64,000 nt of DNA from contig NC_092674.1 in NCBI RefSeq assembly GCF_964355755.1, positions 27,268,001 through 27,332,000 of the forward strand, written 5' to 3'. This DNA is from Antedon mediterranea (Eukaryota > Echinodermata > Crinoidea > Comatulida > Antedonidae). The notes under the pieces were generated by a model. The model ran no database searches and was not told where the DNA came from. It saw nothing but the letters and a program-made list of their open reading frames with translations. The position numbers and the translations under genes were made by a program. This document shows positions 61,905 to 64,000 of this stretch, piece by piece; position 1 is the stretch's first letter; each line of letters begins with the position of its first letter.

Positions 61905-62488
61905 TATGCCATTATCAGAAATCCTTTCTTCTATTTTCATGCTGTAAGTCATCCAATTGCCATTGTCTCATATTTTTAAATTGCATGTTCTGCCATTGTT
62001 GTTATGCGTGTTTGTTTGTCTATGCTTTTTTTAAAAGACCCTATTGTATTGGAATTAAGTTGATTTTTCTTTCGACTTTAGGGACTGGTTTCTTATTTAA
62101 ATGTATTTGCTTGTAAATTGTTTGTATTCATATTGTCTTGTAATCTTATGTTGAAACCGAATAAAACCAAATCACATAGTCCAGCTGACAATGGTTTCTA
62201 TTGTTATGAATTAAAGATACAGGTACTATGAATTAAAGATACAGGTACTTTGGAAGGACCTGTGTATTCAAAGGGTGGATTACACTTTAAAGCTGAAACC
62301 ATAGAGCTATAAATAATAAATAGGCTGATGCTGAAATCTATTGTTATGTTTCTTTCACACCACCTTATTTGAATATGTGTAGCACATAATGCAAGATAAC
62401 AATAAAAGTTAGTTTCAAAGAGAACAAGTCTGGCTGTTAAATTAATCTTTTCTTTTATTTTGGCTAAGGTACTTAGGATTAGGCCAAC

Positions 62489-62759
62489 TTCGGCCACAGA
62501 CAATTTCGGCCACAGACAATAATATTACTACTATATCTATGGAACGCCCATAGTGCCATTGATAGGGGAACAATGAGACACGACAATATAATACAGGATT
62601 ATCGATTTCATTGCGTTTTACTTTTGTTTTTTTGTTTTTACACAGGAAAACACGGACACAGACAAACTTGGCAATTAATTAATTAATTAATAATGAAAAT
62701 ATGCGTTAATGGCGCGCCATAGAAATCTGTTGTGGCCGAAACTGTCTGTGGCCGAAACG
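62489..62759. mobile_element. TIR element with CGGCCACAGACA ends (~270 bp)
   Basis: The left CGGCCACAGACAATTTCGGC CACAGACAAT mirrors the right TGTGGCCGAAACTGTCTGTG GCCGAAACG; each end is itself a tandem duplicate of CGGCCACAGACA. A further TTTTCGGCCACC lies at 63690. It is a non-coding DNA-transposon relic. Confidence 0.65.
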
Positions 62760-63355
62760 GTCATATGCCGGTACTTAATACGTATAATTAACATACTAAT
62801 TAAAGTACACAAAATGGTAAGTTGAATTAATGTATACATTTTTCAGCATTTTTAATTCAAGCAAACATCATGAACACCACAAATAATTAATGTAATAACT
62901 TCATGCATCATCATGACCCTAATAATGCCAATCTTTGCTTTACCAAAAAATATGGGGAAAAAAGAGAAAAACATTTCACTAAAAATAACTATTTAGTATC
63001 ATGCCCTATCATCGTGGTGGTCATGAATGAAGGAAAGGGTAAATTTAACACTTAATAATAACAGCTCTGCGAATATATAAAAAATATAGCCTATTTTGTG
63101 TAAGTTGTGTTTGTTTATCAATTTTAGAAAATAATAAGTAAGCATCGACCAACAATACACCGGTCAACAATATGTGTTAGTTAGTTACTAAATCAGTAAT
63201 TCTCTGCTGCTGACCGAGTGAAATAATCTGTCTGTCCCAACTAAAAATAAAAATGAATTCCGTCTAGCCTAGACAGCCTGGCTTGTATTGAACTTTATTT
63301 CATATATGGCATAAAATAATAACTTCTACATTAGCACGCAGATAACTATACTTAC

Positions 63356-63510
63356 ATCAACAATTGAAACCACTTCTCAGGCCTAAATTCTTCCTATCTC
63401 TGGTATTTTTCTTTTGAATGACTCCAAACACATAAAATCGTGTGTCTTCAGTCAGCGCTTAGCTTTTGTTGTTTTCAGAGTTGCAACAGCGCCCTCTAAA
63501 TCGTCACACG
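63356..63510 (-). promoter_or_regulatory. Candidate untranslated first exon and promoter of PPAT
   Basis: On minus, a strong donor TTGAT|GTAAGTAT ends at 63356. Upstream lies CG-containing sequence with TTAGAGGGCGCTGTTGCAAC. PPAT exon 1 has an acceptor ATCTTCAG|CC about 50 nt before its ATG (60919), so a leader exon must exist somewhere upstream. This is the best one I see, but the link is inference. Confidence 0.3.
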
Positions 63511-64000
63511 AATAATGTTGCAATTTAACCAATCAAAGATGTCAAATCAGGGAGGTGTTTTTAAATTAGGTCTACATTAAAACTTTATACTAAAGCATTG
63601 GCTAATTATCTGTAGTACATCGGCCGTTGATCCTTTTTTACAAAGATTGTCTTTAAATTGTTAAAAATTATTTGTGGATCAGGTGCCGTTTTCGGCCACC
63701 TCGACTTATATGGACTATATTATGTTAGGGGTGTGTTTTATGTAGAGAAGGGTGTCTATTAATGGGAAGACAATACAATTGTTCTGTTATGTAACCTACA
63801 GTACAAACTACAAGGAACAATACAGAACATCAAAAACTAGCATGTTAAAAAGGCATGTTATTATTAGGTAGGCCTACTGTGTTAGGGAATGCCAAGATTT
63901 GGTAACAATATTACTATATTAACTAAAGATATTTTATATAAAACAAATTTTATTGACAAATTTAATGAAGAACCATCTACTAACTGGATAAAGCCATTTA

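Larger units (their letters stand above)
60868..64000. other. PPAT upstream region, transposon-rich, no coding gene seen
   Basis: It contains the hairpin MITE (61738-61904), a TIR element (62489-62759) and a candidate non-coding exon (63356-63510). The frame at 62204-62503 (minus) resembles no family and overlaps the TIR element. The last 400 bp show nothing. Confidence 0.6.

Overview
This is a eukaryotic (animal) nuclear window: AT-rich, intron-dense, with canonical GT-AG introns, poly(A) signals and abundant small transposons. I recognise no bacterial operon, CRISPR array, rRNA or bona fide tRNA gene. The protein set, a Mesh/SUSD2-like junction protein, and frequent palindromic 'TAGGCCTA' words point to an invertebrate deuterostome, most likely an echinoderm. 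That placement is inference.

Eight spliced genes were reconstructed exon by exon; in every one the exon lengths sum to a multiple of three and end in a stop. (1) 340-17486 (+): a 22-exon, 1293-residue membrane protein with signal peptide, NIDO, E-set, AMOP, VWD, two Sushi domains and a TM segment. Its third intron holds a 3.3-kb array of a 45-bp minisatellite. (2) 21852-25739 (-): a 4-exon cytochrome P450. (3) 27385-34109 (-): cytosolic arginyl-tRNA synthetase. (4) 34952-37048 (+): MMAA. (5) 38584-45024 (-): FIP1L1. (6) 45700-46754 (+): mitochondrial IF3. (7) 47154-52591 (-): TFIIIA. (8) 52745-55586 (+): XPNPEP3. (9) 56752-60867 (-): PPAT. Items 3 to 9 form a strictly strand-alternating housekeeping block. 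Its three head-to-head pairs each join a cytosolic or nuclear RNA/translation gene (minus) to a mitochondrial-matrix gene (plus): RARS1|MMAA, FIP1L1|MTIF3 and GTF3A|XPNPEP3. The last pair has only 153 bp between start codons. The tail-to-tail MTIF3/GTF3A pair matches the human arrangement. (The count is nine loci in all, including the P450.)

The rest is repeat biology. A palindromic MITE family with ends AAGCTCTGTCTACACTATCA is present in at least 13 copies between 28.5 and 58.1 kb and in none before. Two related TTAA-flanked elements lie at 12.6 and 51.1 kb, the second interrupting a tandem array. Other elements are a long-hairpin MITE, a 400-bp palindromic MITE, tRNA-derived SINEs, three 5'-truncated LINE-type fragments (one split by a SINE) and many short tandem repeats, one of which is translated inside TFIIIA. 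The 17.5-21.8 kb intergenic region lies between two converging genes yet carries a CpG-rich stretch that could be an unassigned promoter. From 60.9 to 64 kb I see no coding gene, only transposons and a possible untranslated first exon of PPAT.
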